A stretch of 64,000 nucleotides of DNA from positions 3,162,001-3,226,000 of the forward strand of contig NC_135261.1 of NCBI RefSeq assembly GCF_964204865.1, given 5' to 3'. The translations under genes were made by a program, and so were the position numbers. Under the pieces are notes generated by a model, which was not told the origin of the DNA, ran no database searches, and worked only from the letters and a program-made list of their open reading frames with translations. Source of the stretch: Styela clava. Lineage: Eukaryota; Chordata; Ascidiacea; Stolidobranchia; Styelidae. Shown here in pieces: positions 1-13,300 of this stretch (its first letter is position 1; the number at the start of each line of letters is the position of its first letter).

Positions 1-1286
1 GCCCGAGTTTGCCAATAACGTTGTTAGCCACAAAATATTCGTGTCTCCAATATTTATGGGAACTTTTTTTCGCAGCCGTAGTCGGTTAAACGATTTTTTT
101 TCTCGAAATTAATTTAATTTAGTCGTGGTTAATTTTATTGTCTTCAAGCATATTCTTGCAAGCATTTTCCATTATAGTAATTCAGATGCAATTAGAATGT
201 TTTTTGTCGTATTACTCTATGCTGCTAGCATAAATATTTGCCAAGTATATCTCTGTTTAGCATGCTCTATCACGATATTGAACCTATAAAGAACAGAGAT
301 GCCGAAATACTGTGTTGGTGAAGCTCTGCTACAAATTATGTAATAAAATTGTACTAATATTTTGAATATAAAAAATCGGTAATAAGGCCGGCCTTAATTC
401 AATATAACGAAAAGTGAAATATCACATTCACATATACTGGTGTGGGAAAGCAGTGCTGTTACAGTGTTTATGACATAGCAGTACAAGTCTTCTAGAATTG
501 AGCTTTTTCGGGACTTTGGGAAAACATACGCATGCAATAAAAAAAATTTGATTCGAGTAACAAATAAAATAACTCCGACTTATGGCAGTGGTTGATAAGT
601 CCCTTATCAAAGACTTCAACACTTGTGCCCCCTGCTTTACTATTTAAAAACTTAGTTTTGCTTTATTAATGTGTTTTCACCAGTTTTTGTATGCGCCACA
701 ATTGATAATAGGAAATCCAATAACGAAAGTAAACGAATAAAGGTCTTACACTCAAAGACTTAGGCAAATCACATTCAATTTATTTTAAATGGCCCCTAGT
801 GACCCACTTTGTTAACGATTTTGAGGGTCCAGTTTGAGAGACTTTGGGTTGACCTTGTTTTTTAATTCTTTTTCGGCTAAACATGTTGAGTCATTAGAAA
901 AGGGAGTTGGACTAAACAGACACGCTTATTCAAGACTTATGTCCCATTCAAAATCTGACTCCTCTCTAACTACATTTTCATTTACAACTTATATTTTTGA
1001 TGCATTTTTTTGTATCATCTGACAAACTGCCTATTCTTTATTTGTTTTTTGTACTTTTGAATCTGTACTAGTGACCTTTGTAACAACGATGCTTGAATAA
1101 GATCAAATCAAATGTTTATAATTGTGAGGTTGTGTGACCTATCCTTTGTCTTATATTTCTTGTGCTGCTTGGTCCATATGTGACCTGTGCTAAAAAGATA
1201 CTTGAATAGGAAAAAGTTTTTAACAATAATAATATGACAGAATTTCATTCTTCACAATCAATTCACTTTATGTTCCCCTTTCTCAG
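1..1286 (+). other. Intronic sequence upstream of first visible DNAJC13 exon
   Basis: AT-rich sequence with no exon I could match to the missing N-terminus of DNAJC13. Short ORFs at 428-622 (-) and 834-1022 (+) show no recognisable protein features. I see no named repeat here. Confidence 0.5.
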
Positions 1287-1376
1287 GTTGGAGCAGGATC
1301 TCTTCATCAACTCGACCCAACTTCAAGCAGAGTTCTGGCTTCTTATGACTACAAAGACATTGAAGGGTTCACAGAG
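1287..1376 (+). CDS. DNAJC13: DNAJC13 exon 1 of window
   Basis: Thirty codons, phase 0 at both ends, after TTTCTCAG and before GTAAAT. Encodes [13 protein letters not shown]...[11 protein letters not shown], matching the conserved 'LDP...SYDYK-IEGF' stretch of the N-terminal region of RME-8. Earlier exons are not in the window. Confidence 0.93.
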
Positions 1377-4300
1377 GTAAATTTTTTATAAGAGTGTTTG
1401 CTCAAAGTAAAATCATGTGCATGTCCTCAAAGGCAATGGTTTCTCATTTCTGAGCAAACTTATGGGCAACCACTAAAATAGCAAAAGCTACATGCACTAA
1501 CACAGAAGCAAAGGAGACTCATCTCTGAACAAAGTTTTATTTATGAATATAAATATTATCAATTAGCTAACAAATCCCAGAATTATGTATTTTGTTATAG
1601 AATACTAGAATACTATACTTTTGTATGAAAAGTATGCTTGATTGCTTGTTTTTTTACTTGATACAAAATAACACTGAGCGGGAGTGTCTGGTAACTGGTT
1701 GCAGTAGGGTTGTTTTTGCGGAATAAGTACGAGTTGTAATAAGTTTTTAGCCTTGTACTTTTGTTGTTTTTTGAATTTGGTCCGTCCACAATGCAAAAAA
1801 GGTTACAGAATCCTGCTTTATATAATGCACATGGTAGGATTGTTTAAAAATTTCTGGGTTTCAGACATTCAAATTCAATGCAAAAATGATATATGATTCA
1901 CATGTTTTCTTTTTTCAGGTTTCAGGATATCCTGGTGGATTTGCTGTTATTTACAGTTTCAGTAGATTGGTGAGTCATTACATCTATTTTATTTATAAAA
2001 TAGAAAAAATTTCAAAAATTTGGTAATATTTACTACTCTAAACAAGGTTTTGTAGAAGCAGCCATTGCTTCGTACAAAGCTACCATAATTCCGAACCAAG
2101 GCAAAACTCTTTATTATCCCAAATCTGTGAGTAAAAAGACATCGGCATTGAAATGCCAAGAGCCCTCAAAATTATATGGAATTATAGTGGTGGATTACAT
2201 ACCAGTGATAACCAATGGCAGATCAAATCCCATGCCCACCACCGCCTCACACAGGATGTACCTCACATATCAGCATATCTCACATATAAGCCGACCCTAC
2301 GAATCGTAACATGTCGTACGAGTTGTAGCTGTTAAATTTAAATTAGCATATTGTCATTCGATCAGAGGTATGTTTCGAATTTTTAGTGCGATCAGAGTTA
2401 TGCGCGTACAAGCCTTATTCTGGCAACTTTTTTTTGAGTTTTAAACTCTGCTTATATGCTTACATATCATTAGATATGCTTATTCAGGGCCAATTGCGTT
2501 AATGAGCGCCATATAAAAAAAAAAAAAAATATCCAAATATTTGACTTACTATGCTATCCACTGCTACTACTACGGCCATTTAATTTTCAACTCATTTCTC
2601 TCATTTCACAGCATTTATTCAGTTGTACAAACCCTGATGAACTAATTAAAGCATGTGTAGATGCTGCATCAAGGAATGTTGGAATTCAACTTAAGAAACG
2701 AAAAGATCCGATCTCATTCGATCAATTCGTGAATTATCGATTTGGAAAATTTAGCGACGATGAACAAGTAACAAGCGTTGCAGAATTTTCTGTGCAGAAA
2801 ATAACGCACAGAGTTAATGTGAGTAGACTTTGTCGAAATGGCTAAAGTTTTGAAATTTTTTTCATTTTAAATATCACAAAAAATAGGTTGTTTTAATCAC
2901 AATTTATTCATTGTATTCAAGAATGTTTCAAATAAATAGAGGCTTTTTTCATAAGCACAGCCAGGGGACCCTGATCTATCATGCCCTCAGAAAAAAAAGG
3001 ATATGAGATATTGTTAGATGCTTTTATCTAGCCTTGTTTGAATCATTAAGCTTTGTATTACGTCATAATACAAAAAAAATTTGGCACCTAGCAAAAATTT
3101 TTTGCTTGCTACACTCTTGACTCTTTTAGTTTGTTTTTAAATACAGTTTGAAACCAAATATGTAAGCCAAACCAAATGAAGTAAAAGTTATTTCAATCAA
3201 AAAAATATAATTGTCTTCATTCTCTCGAATTACCTTTTACATATTTCACACTATTGGGTGAAACTTGATCAAATAATAAGCATCAATTTCATGACATATG
3301 AATGGCAAACCCAGAAGTCGGCAATTCCATTTCCAAGTGGGCCAGTTACACATAATAGACCTGGGCCAGACACATACACATAATAGTTACTGGGCCAGAG
3401 GATGAATAAAAAGTTTATTTACAACTGCTAGGCTAACGTTAATATATTAATAAGAAGAACAATGTAACAATCGGGGTCATTATGACGTTATTTTCATTGA
3501 TTTTTTCAACTGATCGTGGGCCGGTTGAAACACTGCGTAATTTGCTCGCCCATGTCCTAGCCGGTTTATAGTTAAATCTTTTTATAGTCTCAACTTTTAT
3601 CAAATAGTGAAGTTTCCTATCTATGTTGTACACTACTGAAATTATTACTGTTACTATAAGTGATGCTTGTCTGGCGATAAGTGGTGCTCAAATGTAGACG
3701 ATCAGATTTGGTTTTTCTGAACAGTGAGGCTTCAGAGGGAATTTATAAAATATATTTGTTATATGTGTGAAGTAGGTGTCTTATGAAGTCTTTCTATACT
3801 TTCCTTCCTACATCATTTGGCTTTCATATTGTTGAAGCTTGGCAATAATATTTCTATGCCCAAAGTTTTTGCTGCTGTTTTTCTTATGTCAAGCACTATT
3901 AACTGACATTCATGTAACCTGGATAAACCTAGTCTTGTTCAATGTTAGTGCACCAGTGTTTGGCATGCAACTGTTATGTTAATACTCTTACTTTTACCAA
4001 TTTTAGTTCAGGACGCTCTTGTATGGAAAAAACTCAATTGAAATATAATTTATAGCAACAGAATCCCTATTAAGAATCCCTATGCTAAAAATAATTTCAC
4101 TAAGCTTTAAATGGCAGTTTTGACTTGAATCATTTAAATTCTAGCATTAACTGCTATCTACTGTTATATCATCTCGAATAACAATAGCTATAGTTCACTC
4201 TTTGTACACGAGTGGTTGGATTGCTTTTAGCTGAGGGAGGCTTGTTTGAAAAAACAACTCATTTGAAAAATCTATTGAAAAAGTGAAAATCCATTTTAAC

Positions 4301-7300
4301 ATGGCTATTCTTAAACTTTTAATCCAAGGTCAAACATAATCTCTCTCTTTTTCGTATCGAAATGTGTTGATTGAAAACAAATTTAAAAAAGGGAAACTAA
4401 AAGTGTCTGGTACAGTTCTATTTTCGGCATCACATATTTTTCAATATTTGTAATCTTTTGCTCATTATTTATCAGGAGCCTGTAAGAAGGACGTTATGCC
4501 TGAGTGAATCCTGTATCATTGAAAGAGACCCAGCAACATATAATATCGTGACATTGAGACCTTTATCTGAGGTGAGTGACTAGGACAAATCATTTATTTG
4601 GAAAATCATTGCAGCTTTTAGTCTGTATAGTAAGGAGCTTCTATTTAATTGGTAGGAATCTTTTTAATTATAAATTTTTATAATGTTATGCCAACGTTGT
4701 TAGGCTCAATACCCTAACTGTGATGCAATGTGATTACTCAAATGATGAGTAGAGCCACAACTCTCAAATGTTGTGGCGCAATGCATCTCATCTATCCGCC
4801 TGACTTCTGTTCAAGAAACTCTGGTATAATTCTGTTGTAGTATTTTATCTATTCTATTTCTCTATCGTCAAGTTTTCATTCTAGTTAATTAATATTCACG
4901 TTAATATTTATCCAATTCCAGGTATTTTCACTTGTGCGGGACGTTGTAAACCCTCAGAAGTTTACAATAGAATATTGCAAAGGACAAAGAAGGTATTATC
5001 TATCAACAGACAGAGATTCATTGCTTGCTACTCTATTAGACGGAGTCAGAGCATCTGGCAACAGGGATGTTTGTGTGAAGGTGAGATATTTTATGAGTTT
5101 GTTATAAGTTGGGCACGGGGTTAAAAAAATGTGTGAGTTTTATATTTTGTTTTGCCAATTTACTTTGTTTTAGCCACTGTCACTGGGCCACTGTTGCCAC
5201 AATTCTGATTATTTAGGCCTAGTGCTCTACTTGGCGTGAGGATTAAATATAAGATTTTTATCCTGTGTGTTATTAATATGGTTTGGGCTCTGCCCCTATC
5301 TGGGCTATTGTATACATCCATATAATTTGTAAGTGGGTGCCAGTTGCTTTTCTCAAAGATAAGTCTTGTTTTCTATTGTGCGCAGAACTCTCATAGAAAA
5401 ACTCCATTAGAGGGGCGATATGTCTACTCAAATGATTCAAGCCTGTGAACCCACACATGAATATAGTTCCAATGTTTAGCATGATGTGTCAAACTATCAA
5501 GTATCCAGTCTTATTATTTTTATCATTCAGATGATAGAAACGAACCTTGGGCAGAGGATGGGACCAATGTACGTCCCAGTAGAAGAAGACGTTGAATCAT
5601 TACATCTAAGATTTCTAGCTCAACCTCCAACCGGAAACTTTGCTGATGCAGTGTCTAGGTTCAATAATTGTATCCAATATAGGTGAGTGATGGATTATAG
5701 TCGTCAGATATGTGAACATTCGGGGAAGAAATTTATTTAAAGTAGAGAGTTTTGACCCATTTTAGAAGATATTATCTCATTTTTCTGCAGTATTCGGTAT
5801 TTTGGAGATGGTGACAACTGTAACTAGGGATGGGCAATATAGAATACCGAATCCGGAGGATTCGAATCCCAAAGTATTCGAATCCAACGGGATCCGATAA
5901 CAGGATTCGGTTTCCGCCTCTCCGGCGCCAAGAGTCAATTTTTGTATTTCGGGTTTCTAATTTATCAATTATAGACGAGCGTTTTTCTCGCGTGGAAATC
6001 TCTCTCGTTTCATTAAACTTGCGTCTGCTCGCAAAGAACCCGTAAATCGGTCAACCTCAAACACTGTAATTTCAATCGGCATATTCAAGACAAGAAGTCG
6101 GCAATATAACCTCACGCCGAGGACTCGTTATTGCACCATTTTTGCGTTTTCCTTCTTTGCTATCTAGCTAGCGTTATTTACTGGTGATATTCCGATAATC
6201 TTAACGTTACTTACTGGTGATATTCCGATAATCTGAATGCAACAATCTTTAATTGTTTACAGACGTGCCTTGCCTCATTTTAAATTATATGATTTTTCGC
6301 GACCTACGAGTTTTCCCCAAAAAATGATGCACGTAAACCAAAAGCCGGGCGTTAAATGTTATAACATTACTCGCCATTAATTTAGATCAAATATTATTTA
6401 CGAATAATTTTATCATACCATTTTCCGAAATACAAAGTTATATCGCAAAACGCGAACAACTGTCACATTTAAATTTCACTCTCAAAAGATTACATATTTT
6501 TCGGTTCGTTACTATCGTTCAAGATAGACGCACGTTTGATTTTAGTCGCCGATAAATTTTGAAAAAAATTGCCGCATCTGGCGAAGATAATGACGTATTG
6601 AATTTGAGTAGGGCTAAGTCTGGGTAGATAATGAATAATGATAACATTCCTATCGTTCAAGATAGGCGCACGTTTGATCGAGTGTCTGTAGTATTTTAGT
6701 CGCCGATAAATTTTGAAAAAAGTTGCCGCATCTGGCGAAGAGAGTGACGTATTGAATTTGAGCAGGGCTAAGTCTGGGTAGATAATGATTAATGATAACA
6801 TTTCTATCGTTCAAGATAGACGCACGTTTGATCGGAAGTCTGTAGTATTTTAGTCGCCGATGAATTTTGAAAAAAGTTGCCGCATCTGGCGAAGCTAGTG
6901 ACGTATTGAATTTGAGTAGGGCCAAGTCTGGGTAGATAATGATATGTAACGATAATCATAGAAAATGAGTTCGTCTTCAGATGTTATTACCTAATAACTA
7001 AGTACGAAATCGCGTTTACGGGAACTTGGTTTTACGTGTCTTGCTCTCACAGAATAAATGGTTGATTTTAATTGATAGTGGTTAAATTTAATATTTTACA
7101 ACGGCGCATAGGTTGCAGTGGCCACACGCTGGTTCTCAGCGGGTATGTTTTAGTATACTCGGCAGACTTACATTAATAATGATTTAACGCCGTTACATGT
7201 CTATTTTGTATTTAACCGCTTACTATTAAAGTGTGTAAAGCGTGTCTTAATTTAGCATATCAGTATTTATTAGTATTTAGGGATTACATACATTTGGAAC

Positions 7301-10300
7301 AATTGAAGGCAAAAAATATTGTAATATTCCTAAATTTTATTGTCCTGGGAACTGCCTGTTTAGTATCAAATGAAATCCAATGTTCAGGACATTTCCAAAT
7401 AGATAATACATTTATAGTAAGTAATACATTTGCAATTTTTTACCATCTAAATCCAGCAATGTAGAAATTCCCACTATTTGAATAAGTATAAAAATAGAAT
7501 AGGATTCGGTATTCTGGATTCGATTTAACTATTCTAGAATATTCTAGAATAGTAAATTATTCTACATTGCCCATCCCTAACTGTAACCTTTTGTAAAATC
7601 TTTCCTCAGACTGATAATTATGTGTACTAGTTATATAAAATGGACGGTGCTCTCGTAGTATTCATACCCAGATGGTGCACAACCTGAACATAGTATGTGT
7701 ACCAGGTTAAAGTTAGCAGGTTGTGCACCATCTTGGTACGAATACTACAGGAGCGCCAAATGGACTAGTTCTAGTACTTGTCTTGAAAATTTCAATATCA
7801 ATGATTCCCAACCTTTTGAAAGTAACATCTTATAAATAAAATCATAAAATAATTTTTTAGTGGATTGCTCTGGGCTGTAAAACAAGATGGATTCTTCTCA
7901 GAAAATAAAGAGAAACTCATCAATGGTGCAATAAATGCTTTGCTCGAGAAAGAAGGTTAGACTTTTTTGATTATTTTGGAATTTTCTATGTTTTTTAACT
8001 TCCCCATAACCCTGAAATTGCAATGTACAATTACGTCTCATATTGGCATTGGTTGCGGTTTGGGAACACCCCCCCCCCCCTTTTGAAATGTAACATCCCC
8101 TTTTGAAATGTAACAAAAAAGCCTTTTCCTGTACATACATAGCAATTTTTTCGAGCTTGAAACACTTTTTAGACTCTTAATAAGATTCTTGAAGACTCAC
8201 CTTTTCCGGTCGAACCTGCTAGCTGTTACGATCTAATTTGGCAATTTGAAATATCAGGACCCAGCCAGTCAATGGCTGATTGAGACCGTATCTGCAGCCT
8301 TATTCCTAACTATTGTGCCAAATTATGTTATCAACGTAAATTTAAATATTATTTGCCATTGCTTCAAAGTTATAATGGTTTTCTCTCAAGTTTCAAATCT
8401 GACGTATACACGGGGGTCCATAAAGTCCCAATTACAATTTCATTTTTGGGTGCTCCCGAAATATGCGAACCAAGATGGCGGACATCGGAACGTAACATGG
8501 GTAACAGGTTAGGGTTAGGCGATAATTTTTTTCCAATTTTCCGTATTTTAGTCCTATTATCAGTTCGAAGACTAGCCAAGAGCCTCCCGTAGTATTTATA
8601 CCTAAAATTATGGCCTAACCCTAACCTAGTACACATATTACATTCCGATGTCCGCCATCTTGGTTCGCATACTTCGGGAGCCCCCATTTTTGTTATGAAG
8701 TCAGTTCTCAATATATCTTAACTAGGTTTGTTGTTTTTTAATCAGTAATTTTTCAAGTATTTTTACTTTATTCAATATATCTGTGAGAGTCAAAACAATG
8801 TATGGTATCCATGAATTTCCTTTGGAATTTTACATAAGTTTATTAACCTTTGTGGACACCCTATACTATTCTGTATTGATTTCTATGTTTGCCTTAATCC
8901 TTCAGGTGATCAAAACAGCATATCAGACATGGAAATGGAATCCCAGTTTCATGCAGTCAGACGTCTCGTTGCATCAAAGGCTGGTTTTATGGCTTTCACT
9001 CAATTACCTAAGTAAGGAAATTACGTATTGTGGTCTTGGCGTGGCCGGGCCAATGATGAGTTACCTCCATATTGGCACTTCTGGAGCGCCTTGAGCTGTA
9101 CTTTTACATTTTGTTTGCATGGAGTGCATGTTTTGAATATGAGTCACATATCCAGTCGTGTAGCCCTTTCATGTACTGGTGTTTCTTTTCACACAAGCAA
9201 TAAGCCATCCTTCCCAAAATTTAATTTTATTTTTTTCCTTTTCCTAGGTTTCGAGAAAAGCTTGGTATGAAGGTTGTGAAAGCCTTGAAGCGTGAAAATG
9301 ATGGAGTAATGCATGCGGCTTGCGATATGCTCGCTACCTTACTATGTGTAAGTCTTTTATATAAAACTATAACCAGGATGTACTTGAATACACAAGATCA
9401 AACCAGATATATAGGGTGTCCATAAAGTCTTATTTTACAATTGCAAAGGGAATTTATCGATATCGTATATTGTTTTGGCCCTCACAGATGTATTAAATGA
9501 ATTAAGAATACTTAAACAATTACTGATTAAAAACAACAAACTTGGTTAAGATGTATTGAGAACTGACTTCATAACCACATTGAAATTGTAAAGGGACTTT
9601 ATGGGCACCCCATCTATACGTCCAATTTGTCCAATAGATCATAAGCTTTAAGTATCTTTATCTCATAATCTTGTTTTATTTCAGCCTATGCATGATGATT
9701 ATGACCTACGTCAAGAACAATTGAACAAATCATCTCTTTTGTCATCGAAGCAATTTCTGCAAAGTCTATTGGACCAGTTTGCAATAAGAGTGGTGAGTTC
9801 ACAATATAACTGTAACATGGCCATCAAGCCTAGGTATTAATGATATTATAACGAGAATATCGGTCGGAGACCGAAGACTTATCGATCGGAGGTTAGGGAA
9901 TCCCCCAAAACAGTGCTCTTACTCCATAGTGACACCGTGTGTCCCATCACTATATGATTAATAACTCGCTAATTATACGACATGATTCATTGAAAATCGA
10001 TAGGCTTCTGTTCCGAACTATGATGAATGCACATGCAAAATTTGGAGCAGATTTAACCTCGCTTTCGTGAGATATTGCGTGTATCTAACAGACAAACAAA
10101 CAAACAAACAAACAGAAAAATACCTATCAACATACTCACCGGACTTGAGATCGATAAGTAATAATGCTATGGAGCTTATAACTGGATAGTGTATTTTTGT
10201 CAGTGAGACACTAACCCTACCAATGTCTCCCTGACTACATTTCTCTATTGTTTAGAGATTGCCTAGAGCTGTTGTTCTTGTATCTTTATTATCTTTATCG

Positions 10301-13300
10301 TGGAGCATGTTTGAAAGTTCAACTTTGTGCTGTTAGTTCATAGATTCTAGAACCCTCTGTACAATGTCAACATGCTAATTGTTAGCTAGTTTTTTTCGAG
10401 GTGGGGTCAGGGGTGTGAGTTGTGACAAATCCTAAAAAGGGGAGGCATCTTAAAAAGTTTGAGAACCATTGCAATGGAGCCTATACCTGGAACATTTGTT
10501 ATTGTTTAGTGAGACAAAGCCTCACACTTAACCTTGACTTTGTTTACTTCCCAGTTTGGCACCCACCTAATTTATTACACACTGAGTTTGAAGTCGTGGG
10601 TGCACGGTTTTAGACCCAAGATATTCGAAAATTTGTTTATAGTTTAGGTATTATAAACTCAAAAATATATGAAAGTGAGTCAGATTTTCTGTAACTAGTT
10701 GTTTATCATTTTAATTATCACTGTCATTGATAGATGCACTGAGTTGACTTGCTTAGCATGCTAAGCTTTCCCCAAAGCAACACACAATATTTGCACGCAA
10801 AATAAAGAGGGTTTTACTGCTAAAATCCACTATACACAGAAGTAGCTAATAAAACTTAATTAAACATAGAATATTGAACTACATGCAGTTCAATCTTCGA
10901 TTATTAACTATTTCAAAATGTTTCTAAATTTTTTATTTCCAGAATAAAGGCAGAGGAGCTTTAGTAATCAGTGCAATGCTGGATTTCCTCACATTTTCAT
11001 TGTGCGCACCACACAGTGAGACAACAGACGGGAAATGTTTTGAGCAACTTTTACAAATGGTTGCAGATATGGGTAGAAGCATATTCAAGTTATTTCAGGT
11101 ATTGTATAAACTACATCCTTGTGCCTTGATGCGACCCGCTGAAGCATTTCATACAAACCGCCTGCTCTTGGAGAGAGCTGTGAATATTTTTCACAAATTT
11201 GTTACAAAATCCAAATTAATTTTAAAATTTAATTTGAAAATAACTAAACTATAAATTGTTAAATTAATATTAATGTTATTTTTATCTTTGGTTCAACAAT
11301 GTCAGCCACCATTAAATTTGACACTATCCTAGAGAATTGGGAAGAGTAACTGTGATGTCACTTTGTGGCCTAAAAAGATTTTTGTACTGCTGCTCTTGCA
11401 AAAAAAACTTTCTCCACCTCTGGAGGTGCTGTTTTATGTTTAATTCGGTTAAATCAACTTTATTCGGCTATCAATCATATACACTGATATACAGGATGAC
11501 CCAAAAAAACAAAACTGAGTTTTTAAACTGCGTCTTTAAAAATTTAAACAAAACTTGAATTTGTTTTTGAGTTTGATTGTACCATAACGTTTCAGTAATC
11601 CCCAACGCTTTGCACAAAAGTAATGCTCTCTCAAGAATATGTTCTAAATGAGCTTGGTTCTATTTTTGTTGGTCACTCTGTTGTAGGATCAATAGATATG
11701 GAGGGTTAACAGAGCACACTGGTACTTTTTTTCTAAAGTTGATATGCGCTTTCATATGTAGGCTTGTCCTCGGAAATTGTTGCATGATATTTATGTTAAC
11801 TCTAACAGCTTTCATCTCTTTTTCCAGCATCCTTCCATGGCAATAGTAAAAGGAGCAGGAATGGTCATGAAAGCAATTATAGAAGAAGGAGACTCTGAGA
11901 CTGCAGCACATATGCAAGACTTGGCCCTTGCTGAGGTGAGCAAAATATTAATTCGGATCGTCAAAAATATAAATACTTTGCCAAGAATAAAACTGCAATT
12001 GGATAAAGTTCAAGGACACTGGTTTCGAATCTCTAACCATGCAATTTTGAATGTACTGGGTACCACTCACGATGACTGCATTAATCTAAAGCAGGGATGG
12101 GCAACAGGTGACCCACGGGCCATAATCCGGCCCACCAAGACATTGGCTCTTGTCAACATTCGAAATTTCCCCAACTAGCATAAAATCTTAATCCGATAGT
12201 GTATTTTTTTGAAGGCGATCACATGAGTGAAAATACATAATCAAATTTCTTGCTCTTGTCGCTGCATTAAATCTTCTGCTGTTTTGCAAACTTAGTTGGA
12301 AATCCAGCTTCTTATACCTTTTCCCTCAATGGTAAACTTTCCGTTTCAGGGAGCTCTGCCTCGTCATCTGCACACTTCCATGTTTACTGTATCAACAGAC
12401 ATGAGGATGTTGACCAATCGCCAACTGAGCCGCCATCTTGTTGGATTGTGGGTAACTGGTCACCCTATTGCTATGGGACTTCTGAGAAGAATATTGGTAT
12501 GTATGTGTATTAGCATAAAAACCACTAGAACTGAACATTTTATAGAGAGAAATTGTTAAAATACTGTCATTTTCTCTAATGTAGAAGTGAAGGAGTCCCA
12601 TATTGAAATAAATTCATCGGCAACCATCGAAACATATGCTAATATAGGATTTTCATATCTATCGTGTAATAGAAAGACTGAACATTCAGTCATATAAAAA
12701 ACCAATGACCTATCGAACCAGTCCAGATTAGGTATAATAATTCCTAACTATAGATGCATTAGTAGGAAGGCCAGTAGCCCTTCAATCCATCATCCATACC
12801 AACTGTCAGAATAGCTGCAAAATAATCTACTAATCCAAGTTAAATTGTGCTGCATAGTAGTAGTTGTAGGTGAGTTTGATGTCATAGTGCTTGTGGTGAG
12901 ACCTATGTATGTTGTCCTAACAATCGAATAGACCTGGGCTCAAACCGGGATTCAGATTTTTTACTAATCAAATTCAAATGAAACTGTAAGTCAATAACAA
13001 GCAAAATTAATTATCAATTCAAAAATATTATTTGACTTTTTTCCAGCCTGCAGGCCTTCTTGCCTACTTGGATTCAGAAGACAGTGTTCCTGAGAATGAG
13101 CAGGATCTGATCAATATAAGAGACAACTTGAAACATGCTATCGTGAGTGTTTATTTAATTTATTTTTAGAAGGAATCAAGTATTGGGATGTATGGCCTAA
13201 CGTTCTTTTGCCTTACTATCCTTTATTTGTAACTTATTGTTAGCTAGTTATTTTCAAGGTAGGGGGGGGGGGGGGGGGGGGGTGACTTGGTAAAAATTAT

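Noticed and set aside
834..1022. 62-codon + strand ORF before the first visible exon
   Set aside because: Its translation does not resemble the missing N-terminus of DNAJC13 or any family I know, and it lacks clear splice borders in the needed phase.
6490..6925. Two overlapping minus-strand ORFs of 91 and 103 codons
   Set aside because: They are readings of the tandem repeat inside the hAT-like element; the repeated peptide follows the DNA repeat.
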